A stretch of DNA of 64,000 bases, from assembly GCA_003576905.1 (NCBI GenBank), contig QEVG01000001.1:246226-310225 (forward strand), written 5' to 3'. Below are positions 45,775-54,167 of this stretch, one piece after another; position 1 is the first letter of the stretch, and every line of letters starts with the position of its first letter. Position numbers and translations under genes: made by a program. Below the pieces are notes generated by a model, which was given only the letters and a program-made list of their open reading frames with translations, was not told the origin of the DNA and searched no databases. This stretch comes from Planctomycetota bacterium. GTDB taxonomy: Bacteria > Planctomycetota > Phycisphaerae > UBA1845 > UTPLA1.

Positions 45775-46953
45775 ATGTCCGCCCCCTTCGAACCACTCCT
45801 TGTCACCCAGCCCGCCGACCTCCAGCGCCTTTGCAAGGAGCTTCGCCGCGCCGGCAGCTTCGCGTTCGACACCGAGTTTGTCGGCGAGGAGACTTACAAG
45901 CCCGACATCTGCCTGCTCCAGGTCGCAACCGACGAACTGCACGCCCTGGTCGATCCCATCGCCGGGCTCGACACGAAGCCCCTCTGGCAGATGATCGCCG
46001 ATCCGAAGATCGAGAAGATTCTTCACGCGGGCACCGAAGACCTGGCCCTGGCATGGCGTCACTTCGGCCTGAAACCCGCGAACATCGTGGACCTCCAGAT
46101 CGCCGCCGGATTCGTCGGCTTCGGTCATCCGATCAGCCTGGGCCGACTGGCCACGGTGACGCTGCACACCAAGCTGCACAAGTCTCAGACGCTCACCGAC
46201 TGGCGCCGCCGCCCCCTCCAGGGAGAGCAGCTTCGTTACGCCGTCGAGGACGTCGTGCACCTGCCTGCGATGTGGCGTGAAATCCGGACGCGCATCGAAA
46301 AGCTCGGTCGCGCCGAGTGGCTCTCCGAGGAATGCCTCGCCCTCTGCGAGACGGCGACGCGAAACAGCACCGACGAAAAGCGAATCCGGCGCTTGCGCGG
46401 CACAGCCTCCATGACCCGAAAACAGCTCGCCATCGTCCACGCCGTCCTCGTGCAGCGCGACGAACTGGCCCGCCGCCTGAACCGCCCGCCGCGCACAGTC
46501 CTCAAGGATCATCTCGTCGTCGAACTGGCCCGCCACGGCTGGACCGACCCCGAAAAAATTCGCACGCTCCGCGGAATCAACCTCGCCGCCGCCGATCTCA
46601 AGCGGCTGGCCCGCGCGATCGCCGATGCAAAGGCCGCGTCACCCGATTCCTGGCCGGCCCAGGAGCCCTCCGAGCCCGCCCCCGACGAGGAAGTCCTTCT
46701 CTCCCTTCTCACGGCCATCCTCCGCGCCTGGTGCGACGACCACGACCTCGCCTATTCCCTACTTGCCACCAAGCAGGATCTCCGAAACCTTCTGCGGGGA
46801 GACAACCCCGACCCGCCGGGCGTCCCGCGCTCCGCCTTGACCCAGGGCTGGCGCGCCGCCGCCGTCGGCGATCTGCTCGATCGCGTCCTGCACGGCAAGG
46901 CGTCCATTCGCATCGCAAGCCGTGGCGACTCCCGGCGTCTCGTCGTCGAATAA
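45775..46953 (+). CDS. rnd: Ribonuclease D
   Basis: A 392-residue 3' to 5' exonuclease for tRNA and small-RNA maturation. The DEDDy active site is visible: Asp32 and Glu34 in FDTEFVG, Asp89 in HAGTEDLALAW, and Tyr155 with Asp159 in RYAVEDVVHL. C-terminal HRDC-type helical domains follow (about residues 205-290 and 300-375), matching RNase D architecture. It stands alone between the PEP-CTERM gene and the EIIA-like gene. Confidence 0.92.
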   Translation: MSAPFEPLLVTQPADLQRLCKELRRAGSFAFDTEFVGEETYKPDICLLQVATDELHALVDPIAGLDTKPLWQMIADPKIEKILHAGTEDLALAWRHFGLKPANIVDLQIAAGFVGFGHPISLGRLATVTLHTKLHKSQTLTDWRRRPLQGEQLRYAVEDVVHLPAMWREIRTRIEKLGRAEWLSEECLALCETATRNSTDEKRIRRLRGTASMTRKQLAIVHAVLVQRDELARRLNRPPRTVLKDHLVVELARHGWTDPEKIRTLRGINLAAADLKRLARAIADAKAASPDSWPAQEPSEPAPDEEVLLSLLTAILRAWCDDHDLAYSLLATKQDLRNLLRGDNPDPPGVPRSALTQGWRAAAVGDLLDRVLHGKASIRIASRGDSRRLVVE

Positions 46954-47079
46954 CCCCTTTTGTGCACAGGCCCGGTCGGTCCGCGCCCGAAAGGGATGTT
47001 AGAATCAGGGATACTCCCCCGGATCAACCGTGGCGGCGCGGTGCCGCCCGGAACGCGAAGCCGGCCTCAATCGAACGCC

Positions 47080-47766
47080 ATGCCTCGCTCAATGTTGAAT
47101 GTCAAGGAAGTGGCCGCGAGCCTGCACGTCTCGCCGCGCGAGGTCGTGCGCCTCGCCGAGAAGAAGATCCTTCCCGGAGCCCTGGTGCGTGGCGAGTGGC
47201 AGTTTCGCGCCGGCGAAGTCTGGAACTGGATCGAGAAGAACCTCGATACCCTTCCCGAGCGCCGGAAAAAGGACCGCGATCCCGAGCCCGCGGCGGCCCC
47301 GCTCATCGCCCCGGTCCTCAACCGCCACGCCATTCACGTCTCGCTCCTGGCCAAAACAAAGTCATCGGTCCTGCGCGAGCTGGCGCAGCTCGCGGAGATC
47401 GCCGATTCTTCGATCGACCCGCGATACCTGTATCAATCCCTCATGGACCGCGAAACCAAGGGCACGACCGCGCTGCAGGACGGCGTCGCCATTCCCCATC
47501 CGGCGCGGCCGCTTCACCTCGAAAATCCCGTTCTTGCCATCGCGCGCACCGCGCAGGGAGTGGTTTTCGGCCAGCGCGACGGCGGACTTACGGACCTGTT
47601 CTTCCTCGTGTGCTGCCCAACGCACACCGACCACCTGCTTTACCTCGGTCGACTTTGCCGGCTGCTCGTCGATCGAAATCTCCTGGCCGCCCTTCGAGAG
47701 GCCGATGACGCCGACGCCTTTCTCAGCGCGCTGACCGGCGTGGAAAAAGCCCTCTGCCGCCAGTGA
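47080..47766 (+). CDS. HTH domain fused to PTS EIIA-Ntr-like domain
   Basis: A 228-residue protein with two parts. Residues 1-55 form an excisionase/MerR-type winged helix (LNVKEVAASLHVSPREVVRLAEKKILPGALVRGEWQF), which binds DNA or recruits DNA-binding partners. Residues about 80-228 form a PTS EIIA domain of the nitrogen-regulatory PtsN type: the phosphorylatable His140 is in DGVAIPHPA, and the rest of the domain (VLAIARTAQGV, FFLVCCP) is regular. This fusion suggests a phosphorylation-controlled regulator. The start at 47080 is one of two near ATGs (47092 is the other). No PTS EI or HPr gene is nearby. Confidence 0.85.
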   Translation: MPRSMLNVKEVAASLHVSPREVVRLAEKKILPGALVRGEWQFRAGEVWNWIEKNLDTLPERRKKDRDPEPAAAPLIAPVLNRHAIHVSLLAKTKSSVLRELAQLAEIADSSIDPRYLYQSLMDRETKGTTALQDGVAIPHPARPLHLENPVLAIARTAQGVVFGQRDGGLTDLFFLVCCPTHTDHLLYLGRLCRLLVDRNLLAALREADDADAFLSALTGVEKALCRQ

Positions 47767-47972
47767 ACCCGTTTTCATCTCGGGCCACGCCGATTCTTGA
47801 CCCCCCCGCTCCCGGAACCTACGATGCTCGCAATCCTCATCCGATGCGGGCGAGGCGCCCGCCAGCCTGCGACGCGGCAACCGCGCGACCCGAGATCACA
47901 AAGGGGGATTTGAGGTTCCTTCGAACCCGGAACGGTCGAGACCCGGCGGCGCCCCGAACCCGAGATTCATGA

Positions 47973-48857
47973 ATGGCGTTATTCAGCGTGAAGTCCACCA
48001 CCTCCTATGACCCGAAGTACGCGTGCGACACTTTTCGCGAAGCCGCGCGGCTCAACGCCGCCGACCCCCTCCGCACCGGGTCGATTCTCCGCCTGCCCGG
48101 CTACGGCCAAGCCGTCATGACCGGCGATATCCACGGGAACAAGAAGAATTTTGAAAAACTCCAGCGATACGCCATGCTGGACCGCGCCCCGGCCCGCCAC
48201 GTCATCCTTCACGAAATGGTCCACGCCGAAAAACTGGGCGACGCGCCCGACCTGTCGCATGAAGTCCTGCTCATGGCCGCCGCCTTCAAATGCGAATTCC
48301 CCGAACAGGTTCACTTCCTCCAGTCCAACCACGAACTGGCCCAGCTCACCGGTTACCCGATTGCCAAGAACGGCCGCCTCGTCATCAACGACTACAACGA
48401 CTCCGTCGCCCTGGCCTATGGCGCAAAGCACGCCCCCGACGTCCTCGCCGCCATGAATGAGTTCATCGCCTCATTCTCCCTTGCCGTCGTCACACCCAAC
48501 CGGATCTGGATGTCCCACAGCCTGCCCAACGTTCACGACATGGACGAGTTCGACGTCGGCGTCTTCCAGCGCGACCTTACCCTTGACGATCTCCGCAACA
48601 ACAAGACCGTCTTCAATCTTGTCTGGGGGCGCAGGCACACCGCCGAGCAGCTCGCAGCCCTGGCCTCTGCACTCGACGCCGAAATATTCATCACCGGGCA
48701 CCAGCCTCAGGAAATGGGCTTCACCGTCGAGTTCGACCGCCTCATCATCCTCGCCAGCGATCACAATCACGGCACCTTTCTGCCGTTCGACCTTTCCCGG
48801 CCGCAGACCGTGGAAGACCTCGTCCGCAACATCCGCAAGTTCGTCGCCATCGAATAG
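47973..48857 (+). CDS. Calcineurin-like phosphoesterase, Ser/Thr phosphatase type
   Basis: A 294-residue metallophosphatase. Metal-site motifs: GDIHGNKKNF (D-x-H), then a helical segment, QSNHELAQLTG (NHE), and the C-terminal ITGHQPQEMGF (GH). A His between them lies in MSHSLPN. Some members of this fold dephosphorylate proteins or diadenosine polyphosphates. The HVILHEMVHAEK stretch takes the place of the usual GD-x-x-D-R motif, which is a deviation worth noting. Substrate unknown. Confidence 0.8.
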   Translation: MALFSVKSTTSYDPKYACDTFREAARLNAADPLRTGSILRLPGYGQAVMTGDIHGNKKNFEKLQRYAMLDRAPARHVILHEMVHAEKLGDAPDLSHEVLLMAAAFKCEFPEQVHFLQSNHELAQLTGYPIAKNGRLVINDYNDSVALAYGAKHAPDVLAAMNEFIASFSLAVVTPNRIWMSHSLPNVHDMDEFDVGVFQRDLTLDDLRNNKTVFNLVWGRRHTAEQLAALASALDAEIFITGHQPQEMGFTVEFDRLIILASDHNHGTFLPFDLSRPQTVEDLVRNIRKFVAIE

Positions 48858-49009
48858 CGAACCGCCACCCCGCGACGGCGTCGCCACATACGCGCGACGG
48901 CGTCACTCCGTGATCTCCAACCTTTATATGTGCGGATACAACCCGTTAGAATTGCCGGTCGAAATGAGGCGCCCCCCGCGCACGCCAGGCCGGTGCGGAA
49001 CCACCGGTC

Positions 49010-49035
49010 GCGCGGCAGGGGCCCACCTGCCGCGC
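49010..49035. terminator. Hairpin between convergent genes
   Basis: A 10-base perfect stem (GCGCGGCAGG/CCTGCCGCGC) with a 6-base loop lies about 150 bases after the phosphoesterase stop and 30 bases before the end of the convergent HTH gene. It could stop transcription from both sides. There is no T-tract. Confidence 0.4.
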
Positions 49036-49066
49036 TCCGGCTCGTCCATTCAGTCCTCGCCGGTTC

Positions 49067-49351
49067 TCACTTCAGGCAGGAGCTGAGAAGCTGGTCGAGC
49101 GATTTTGTCGTGCGGTCGATGATCATCTTCCGGCACGTCGCGGCGTTCACCTTGATCTTGTAGCCCTTGTCGGTCAGGTCAACCTTGATGCCCAGGTCGC
49201 CCAATGCCGCAAGATCCCGGAACACCGTCCGCCGCGAAGCCTTCAGCTTCGAGCGAAGCTGCTGGAGCGTCGCGCCGCCGCTGCCAAGGATGCGGCACAA
49301 CTGCATTAGCCGCTTCAGATGATCTCCATCCACAACCAGAGTGCGTGACAT
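49067..49351 (-). CDS. Small HTH protein (DeoR/HTH_11-like)
   Basis: A 94-residue protein consisting almost wholly of a winged helix of the HTH_11 type: LKRLMQLCRILGSGGATLQQLRSKLKASRRTVFRDLAALGDLGI, with the ASRRTVFRDL recognition helix. The C-terminus (KGYKIKVNAATCRKMIID) adds a wing and a short helix. It may be the DNA-binding part of a transcription regulator without a ligand domain. It is divergent from no close gene; the AsmA-like gene upstream is on the same strand. Confidence 0.75.
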   Translation of the reverse strand: MSRTLVVDGDHLKRLMQLCRILGSGGATLQQLRSKLKASRRTVFRDLAALGDLGIKVDLTDKGYKIKVNAATCRKMIIDRTTKSLDQLLSSCLK

Positions 49352-49519
49352 GCCGTGGTCTCCAAAGGTGCCTACTGACCCCCACCATCTGACTTAAAGC
49401 CCCGGCTTAAATCCTCCCACTTAAGCCACAAGGGATGCTATCACTCGTCCAACGGCGTGTCACCCCCATTTCCAGATCTCGATATTCTCGCTCCGGCTCC
49501 GTGCAACCGGCGTGCCCCC

Positions 49520-51061
49520 TCAACGCCCGCCCCCCGGCATCGTGCCGTGCGAACGGAACCACTCCCGAACGCGGTCTGAGTCGTAATGCCGGGCCCGATC
49601 CCGCAGTTTCGCCAGGTACGGGCCTAAATCGATCGATCCGGCCTGTTCCCGGGCCACCCCAAATGCCATTCCCGCGGCCTTGATGGTCAAAATAGTGTCA
49701 CCTTCAGGCCCATGGGTGCCCAATACGCGCAACTCGTTATCCCGGATCAGCATTCGCATCCCGAATTCCAGGTATTCCACCTGCTCCGGCAGCAGCCGCT
49801 GGGGTACCGCCGCCGGCCACGAGAAGCCAAGCACCTCCTGAATCGCCGTCAACAGCAGTTGCCGGTCAATCAGACCCGGCTGACCTGCCGGAGGCACCAC
49901 GTTCACCTCAATATCCGCCGACTTGATGACGTCATCCGAGATATCCACGTTATTCACACGGATCGACACCAGCCCCGTCGCCGTGCCCTTCCCCAGCGGC
50001 GCCAGCCACTCCCGAAGCGAGATACCCGCCACCCCGCCGCTGAACCGGAGCCGATTTACCCGCCCAAGCGCCACATCAATCGCATCAAAGCTGAACGACG
50101 CACGACCCGCCAGCCCCGGCAAGCCCAGAAGCCGAGTGACCCGGTCAAGCTCAAACCCCTCCACGCGCCCCCGACCCTTGAAATGGGTTACCGCATTCCG
50201 CGACAGCCGGGCGGCATCCACGCTCACCGACAACTGCCCCTCCAACGGGCCGAATCCCAGCCGCGGCGTCACCTCCGAAAGCGCCAGGTCCTCCAGCTCC
50301 CCGCGCAGCCAGACCTCTGGATCCCCCGAACGGTCGAGATACTGCATGCGTCCTTCGAAGGAGCCCTGCGTGATCGTCCCGCCGATCACTCGATCCAGCC
50401 CCAGCACCGAGAGCGGTACGCGGGGCAAGACCATCATGAACTCCGATACTTGGATCCCCCGTCGCGGAAGAAACCGCGCATGAATCTGCACACCCTGCGT
50501 AAATCGGTGCCCGTTCAACTCGCTGGCCTGTAACCGGGCAATCCCGTCGCCGGGGTTGGACATGTCGATCTCGCCGGAGGTATTGCGGCAGGCCAGCGAG
50601 ACATTCCCCCGGTCAAAGACGATGGTGAACCCCTCCAGCCCCACCCGCGAAAGATTCAGATCCTCAAAGTTATGTTCGAGCCCGGACTTGAGAATAGTCT
50701 TGAAATCCTCCCGGGCCCAGCGGTCGCTTCCCAGGGCCAGGGTGCCGTCGATCAGGTCCAGTTCGTTGACCTCGCGCCCGCCGCGCTTCGACTCCTGCCA
50801 GATCGCCCGCTTGCACGAAAACACTCGGTCGCGCCGGTCGGGCAGCCAGATGGCGACGTCTTCGAAGACGCGGCTGGAAAAGGTGCGCCCGCGAATCCGC
50901 CCGACTTCGGAGGGCAGATCAAAAAAGTCGGAGATGTCCGCCTCGGTCTCGATGCGATAGGCGTCGCTCCGCAGGCGCAGCCCATAGGCCGCCGTCCACG
51001 TCAGCGAGCCGCCGACCAGCACGACCGTCAGCCCCAGAAGTATCCGCCGATTCGCACGCAT
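49520..51061 (-). CDS. AsmA-like membrane-anchored protein
   Basis: A 513-residue protein with one N-terminal transmembrane helix (ILLGLTVVLVGGSLTWTAAYGL) and a long, mostly beta-strand external part (short repeated strand pairs with hydrophobic/polar alternation), resembling the AsmA/YhdP/TamB superfamily of periplasmic lipid-handling proteins. The similarity is in general pattern and in the D-x-x-x-x-x-x-I-x-x-G segments; a domain search would be needed to place it. It is likely an envelope protein. It lies upstream of the HTH gene on the same strand. Confidence 0.6.
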   Translation of the reverse strand: MRANRRILLGLTVVLVGGSLTWTAAYGLRLRSDAYRIETEADISDFFDLPSEVGRIRGRTFSSRVFEDVAIWLPDRRDRVFSCKRAIWQESKRGGREVNELDLIDGTLALGSDRWAREDFKTILKSGLEHNFEDLNLSRVGLEGFTIVFDRGNVSLACRNTSGEIDMSNPGDGIARLQASELNGHRFTQGVQIHARFLPRRGIQVSEFMMVLPRVPLSVLGLDRVIGGTITQGSFEGRMQYLDRSGDPEVWLRGELEDLALSEVTPRLGFGPLEGQLSVSVDAARLSRNAVTHFKGRGRVEGFELDRVTRLLGLPGLAGRASFSFDAIDVALGRVNRLRFSGGVAGISLREWLAPLGKGTATGLVSIRVNNVDISDDVIKSADIEVNVVPPAGQPGLIDRQLLLTAIQEVLGFSWPAAVPQRLLPEQVEYLEFGMRMLIRDNELRVLGTHGPEGDTILTIKAAGMAFGVAREQAGSIDLGPYLAKLRDRARHYDSDRVREWFRSHGTMPGGGR

Positions 51062-51674
51062 GGGTCGCAGTTACTAAGAACGCCTCGCCCCCGACCACTT
51101 CACACCGCCGCCCGACCGCCGGCCACTTATCGGCTGCGCCGTCGCCCTTACTGTCCGTCTCCTCCGCGCACCGCCCCGTCGCCCTCACGGGGCACAGCAA
51201 CAGGCGAGCGCCGATTCTAGGGCCAAACACCCATGGGACCAACGTTTGCCGAATCGGATACGGGTGTCGTTCGCGGAGCATCGGCGTCTCGCCGGTCGCG
51301 TCCCCCCTCCTGCACCGAAGGGCTAGAGGAAACGCCGGCCTGACACCGTACTTAATCGAATACATACTTCTCTCCAAGCTCCACACCGTGGGCGCGGAAC
51401 AGCCGCTGCATGTCCGGCTCTAGATCCTCCTTTTTGTGACGCTCAGTCTTTCCCGCTGTGCCCAGCAAGAGGAGACGCCGCGGCGATCATGTGTAGCGCG
51501 GAAAAGCAAGGAGACCCTTGACGGTCCACGGAAACATCAAGGGTCTCCAAGGAGTTACAATCCGGCCCGAGCGACCCTTCCCGTACAGCTGCTCAAGACC
51601 GTGGATACGTGACACTGGAGATCAAGTGAATCAAACTTCCAGCCGTCGTTGCAATCCCGCTGAATCCAGGAGAA
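51062..51674. other. Gene-poor stretch with hairpin and possible ORF remnant
   Basis: About 610 bases between two minus-strand genes. It contains a perfect hairpin (51510-51548, listed) and, on the minus strand at 51352-51486, a 44-codon open stretch without a start codon, which ends in TAA and looks like the tail of a lost gene (basic/acidic residues, ending EKYVFD). Nothing else is recognised. Confidence 0.35.
51510..51548. repeat. Perfect 12-base inverted repeat
   Basis: GGAGACCCTTGA at 51510-51521 and its exact complement TCAAGGGTCTCC at 51537-51548 flank a 15-base loop. This is a strong stem-loop in either strand. It has no T-tract and lies about 130 bases from the end of the propeller-protein gene, so it may be part of an RNA, a binding site or a terminator. 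Confidence 0.5.
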
Positions 51675-53075
51675 TCAATTCCCAATCGCGGCAGTCACGA
51701 ACTGCTGAACATCCATCCCGTCGACAGATGCATCGCCGTTCATATCGCCGAGTATAATTGTGTCAAGGATTGCGAACTCGGCAGAATGCCGATCTGTAAC
51801 GCAACTGTCGTCTTTCACGACAATGGAGTAGTCAACGCCATCGATTAGGTTTGCCGGCACGTTCCAGTCGGCACGCCAATTGCCGTTGCCCTCATCAATT
51901 GGAATAGGCTGAAGCTGTTCCTGGAATACACCATTCTTATCAAGAAAAAACTTCCAGTTGGGTGGCTGGCAACCTTGAGTTTGCCAACGGATTGACAGGT
52001 TACAGCCCTTCTGAACGACCTGCCTTGCCATCGGCCTGGCGATGTCGATGGTGCGGCATGTGATGCAGAAGTGACCGGAGTGATCGTCGGTAACGGTAGA
52101 ATCATCCTTGACGACAATGTCGTAGTAGCAATCGTCCAGGAGATCCGTGTCGACGGTCCAGTCGGCATACCAATTGCCGTTTCCTTCATTGACAGGTGTT
52201 GGAAATAGCTGTCGCAGAAATGTCATTTCAGGCCCCTGGTTAAGGAAGAACTTCCAGTCTGGATTACTGATCCCTGTCGACGTCCATCGGATACGAGAAA
52301 CGCATCCTTCGAGCATCTGGTCACCGGGAGCTGGTGTCACAATGTTCACCACTGGCGATACGACGCCGAAAACGTAAACTTCCTCGTTATCAGCCGCGTA
52401 CAATTGCATCGAAGCGGGGTCCCAGGCGAGCCCAGCTGCAATCGTCGGATTAAAAGCAGACAGATCAATTTCGCAATCTACAACACCATCGCCGGGCCGA
52501 ATCAAGTAGAGCGTGTTGCGATCATGATTGGTTAGGAGCAGATGTTCGCCGTCCCATTCGATTCCGGAGGGGCGGTTCTCAAGAGGATTCCAGTCTGGCG
52601 AAGGGTATTGCGCGAGGAGGCCTCCAGTCGTGGACATCTTAACGATTTTTCCCTCATCAAAGTCGGCGTACCAGAGGCCGCCGCCCTCGTGAGTCAAGTC
52701 CCTCGCGCCGGATGTGGGCGTCGCAAAGGAAGGTCCGGAGGGGATCACGGATCGAAACAACGTGTTGCCACCTGGATCGTAACTCATAAAAAGCGATGCA
52801 CCATCGCTGCCGAGTCCATTGTGGGTTGTTTCGCTGAGAGACGTCGTCGCCAGTACTTCGCCCGTCAGTGGGTCGATGCGCCGAAGGACACCGCTACCAT
52901 TGACGATCCAGAGTTCGCCCTGATGCCATGCAATACCGTGGGCGTAATCACCCGGGAACATGAGCGTGCGAACCAGTTCGAGTTCGGAGCCGCAGGGGAT
53001 TGGATCACCCAGGGCAGATGCCGCCGATGCGGACAAAACGAGTGCTGCTACAAATACAATCTGATTTCGGTACAT
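51675..53075 (-). CDS. Secreted propeller protein with duplicated domain and dockerin-like tail
   Basis: A 466-residue exported protein with a signal peptide (VFVAALVLSASAASALG). Residues about 30-245 have a beta-propeller pattern (GIAWHQGELWIVNGSGVLRRIDPLTGEVLATT, SGIEWDGEHLLLTNHDRNTLYLI). Two homologous Ig-like units follow (about 248-345 and 346-440), each with W-x-FFL-x, EGNGNW-x-ADW, and the DIVVKDDS/SIVVKDDS strand. The tail GDMNGDASVDGMDVQQF is a single EF-hand/dockerin-like calcium motif. GC content is visibly below neighbours, so transfer or unusual history is possible. Confidence 0.82.
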   Translation of the reverse strand: MYRNQIVFVAALVLSASAASALGDPIPCGSELELVRTLMFPGDYAHGIAWHQGELWIVNGSGVLRRIDPLTGEVLATTSLSETTHNGLGSDGASLFMSYDPGGNTLFRSVIPSGPSFATPTSGARDLTHEGGGLWYADFDEGKIVKMSTTGGLLAQYPSPDWNPLENRPSGIEWDGEHLLLTNHDRNTLYLIRPGDGVVDCEIDLSAFNPTIAAGLAWDPASMQLYAADNEEVYVFGVVSPVVNIVTPAPGDQMLEGCVSRIRWTSTGISNPDWKFFLNQGPEMTFLRQLFPTPVNEGNGNWYADWTVDTDLLDDCYYDIVVKDDSTVTDDHSGHFCITCRTIDIARPMARQVVQKGCNLSIRWQTQGCQPPNWKFFLDKNGVFQEQLQPIPIDEGNGNWRADWNVPANLIDGVDYSIVVKDDSCVTDRHSAEFAILDTIILGDMNGDASVDGMDVQQFVTAAIGN

Positions 53076-53133
53076 TGCCCAAGTCCTCCAGATGTTTCGG
53101 TTTCGGTTGCGGACGGCCGGTCGACCATCCCCA

Positions 53134-53148
53134 ACGACGTACGTCGAA
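53134..53148. repeat. 15-base sequence with 12-base palindrome, copy 1
   Basis: ACGACGTACGTCGAA includes the perfect palindrome CGACGTACGTCG. It lies in the spacer between the propeller gene and the sigma factor gene, just before the sigma-gene promoter. The same 15 bases recur inside the sigma gene at 53553-53567. Confidence 0.5.
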
Positions 53149-53183
53149 CATCCTTGACTAGCGCATCTAACGCACGTGCAAAC

Positions 53184-53212
53184 TTGAAATTCCTCGCTGA
53201 TTTGTGGATAAT
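53184..53212 (+). promoter_or_regulatory. Candidate sigma70-type promoter of the sigma factor gene
   Basis: TTGAAA (53184-53189) and GATAAT (53207-53212) are separated by exactly 17 bases, 60 bases before the start at 53273. This is one of the cleanest promoter-like matches in the window. The palindrome at 53135-53146 lies just upstream. Confidence 0.5.
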
Positions 53213-53272
53213 GGTTCTCGCTTATCCTTCGATTTGACTAATGCCGTCACTGCAAGCGAGGCGGGCCAAGCG

Positions 53273-54046
53273 ATGAGTAAGACCGGTACAACCCCCATCA
53301 CCGAACTTCTCGCCGCCTGTTCGCATGGCGATGCAGCGGCGCGCGATCTTCTCTTCAACGCCGTCTATGACGAGCTGCGAAAAATTGCGCGATCGCAGCT
53401 CCCCCATGCCGCCGGGCACACGCTGCAGCCAACGGCCCTGGTCCACGAGGCCTATCTGCGGCTTTACAAAGGGGTTGAAGGCGGAGGGTTCTTTCACAGC
53501 CGAAAGCATTTTTTCGCCGCTGCCGCCAAAGCCATGCGCCACTTTCTCGTCGACGACGTACGTCGAAAGGGACGAGTCAAACGCGGCGGGCCGGGAGTTG
53601 GGGATGACGGGCGGGTCGCGCCGTTCGATTTCGGCGCACCCGCCGGCGACAAAGCGGATGCCGACGCCCACGGGACCGAGGCGCGCGACCTACGGGTATC
53701 GGCCGGCGACGCCGGGTCGCCGGGCGGGAACGAACGCAAGCAGCCGGTGCCGAAGGATTCGCGGCGGGTTGAGACGATCGACATTCGGCCCGCTCGCGTT
53801 CATGCGCTTCGCGACGATGAGCCGGTCTATTTCGACGCGGATCATGGCAACGTGCTTGCCATCGACGAAGCGCTCAGGAAGCTCGAGGCGGTCGCACCGC
53901 GTCCGGCGCGCGTGGTGGAGCTTCGCTATTTCGGCGGTTTCAGCGTCGAGGAGACGGCGGAGGCGCTGGATATCTCCGCCCGGACGGTGGACGGCGACTG
54001 GCAGATCGCCCGGGCATGGCTTGGCCGGGAATTGGCGGGGCTGTAA
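53273..54046 (+). CDS. ECF-type RNA polymerase sigma factor with long internal insert
   Basis: A 257-residue sigma factor of the planctomycete-rich ECF family normally about 185 residues long. Region 2 is at 8-100 (DLLFNAVYDELRKIARSQL, LVHEAYLRLY, AAAKAMRHFLVDDVRRKG). Region 4 is at about 193-255 (VVELRYFGGFSVEETAEALDISARTVDGDW). Between them, residues 101-190 form an extra hydrophilic segment, rich in Gly, Asp, Arg and Ala, that is not in normal members. In normal members this link is about 20 residues. The kinase gene follows after 121 bases, a known planctomycete pairing. Start at 53273 follows a promoter-like pair. Confidence 0.85.
   Translation: MSKTGTTPITELLAACSHGDAAARDLLFNAVYDELRKIARSQLPHAAGHTLQPTALVHEAYLRLYKGVEGGGFFHSRKHFFAAAAKAMRHFLVDDVRRKGRVKRGGPGVGDDGRVAPFDFGAPAGDKADADAHGTEARDLRVSAGDAGSPGGNERKQPVPKDSRRVETIDIRPARVHALRDDEPVYFDADHGNVLAIDEALRKLEAVAPRPARVVELRYFGGFSVEETAEALDISARTVDGDWQIARAWLGRELAGL
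53553..53567. repeat. 15-base palindromic sequence, copy 2 (inside the sigma gene)
   Basis: The same ACGACGTACGTCGAA as in the spacer, here inside the region 2 coding sequence (codons for D-D-V-R-R-K). It may be chance from codon use, or an internal operator for autoregulation. Confidence 0.4.
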
Positions 54047-54167
54047 GGCAGCCCGGTGATACATCGAGTTCGCCCTCGCTGGCGCTTCGGGCTGGTGTAG
54101 TGCCTTCGCTTTTTTTCATTGTCGTGTGACGCATGATTTCACCTGAATGCGTCGTTGAACGTGCAAC

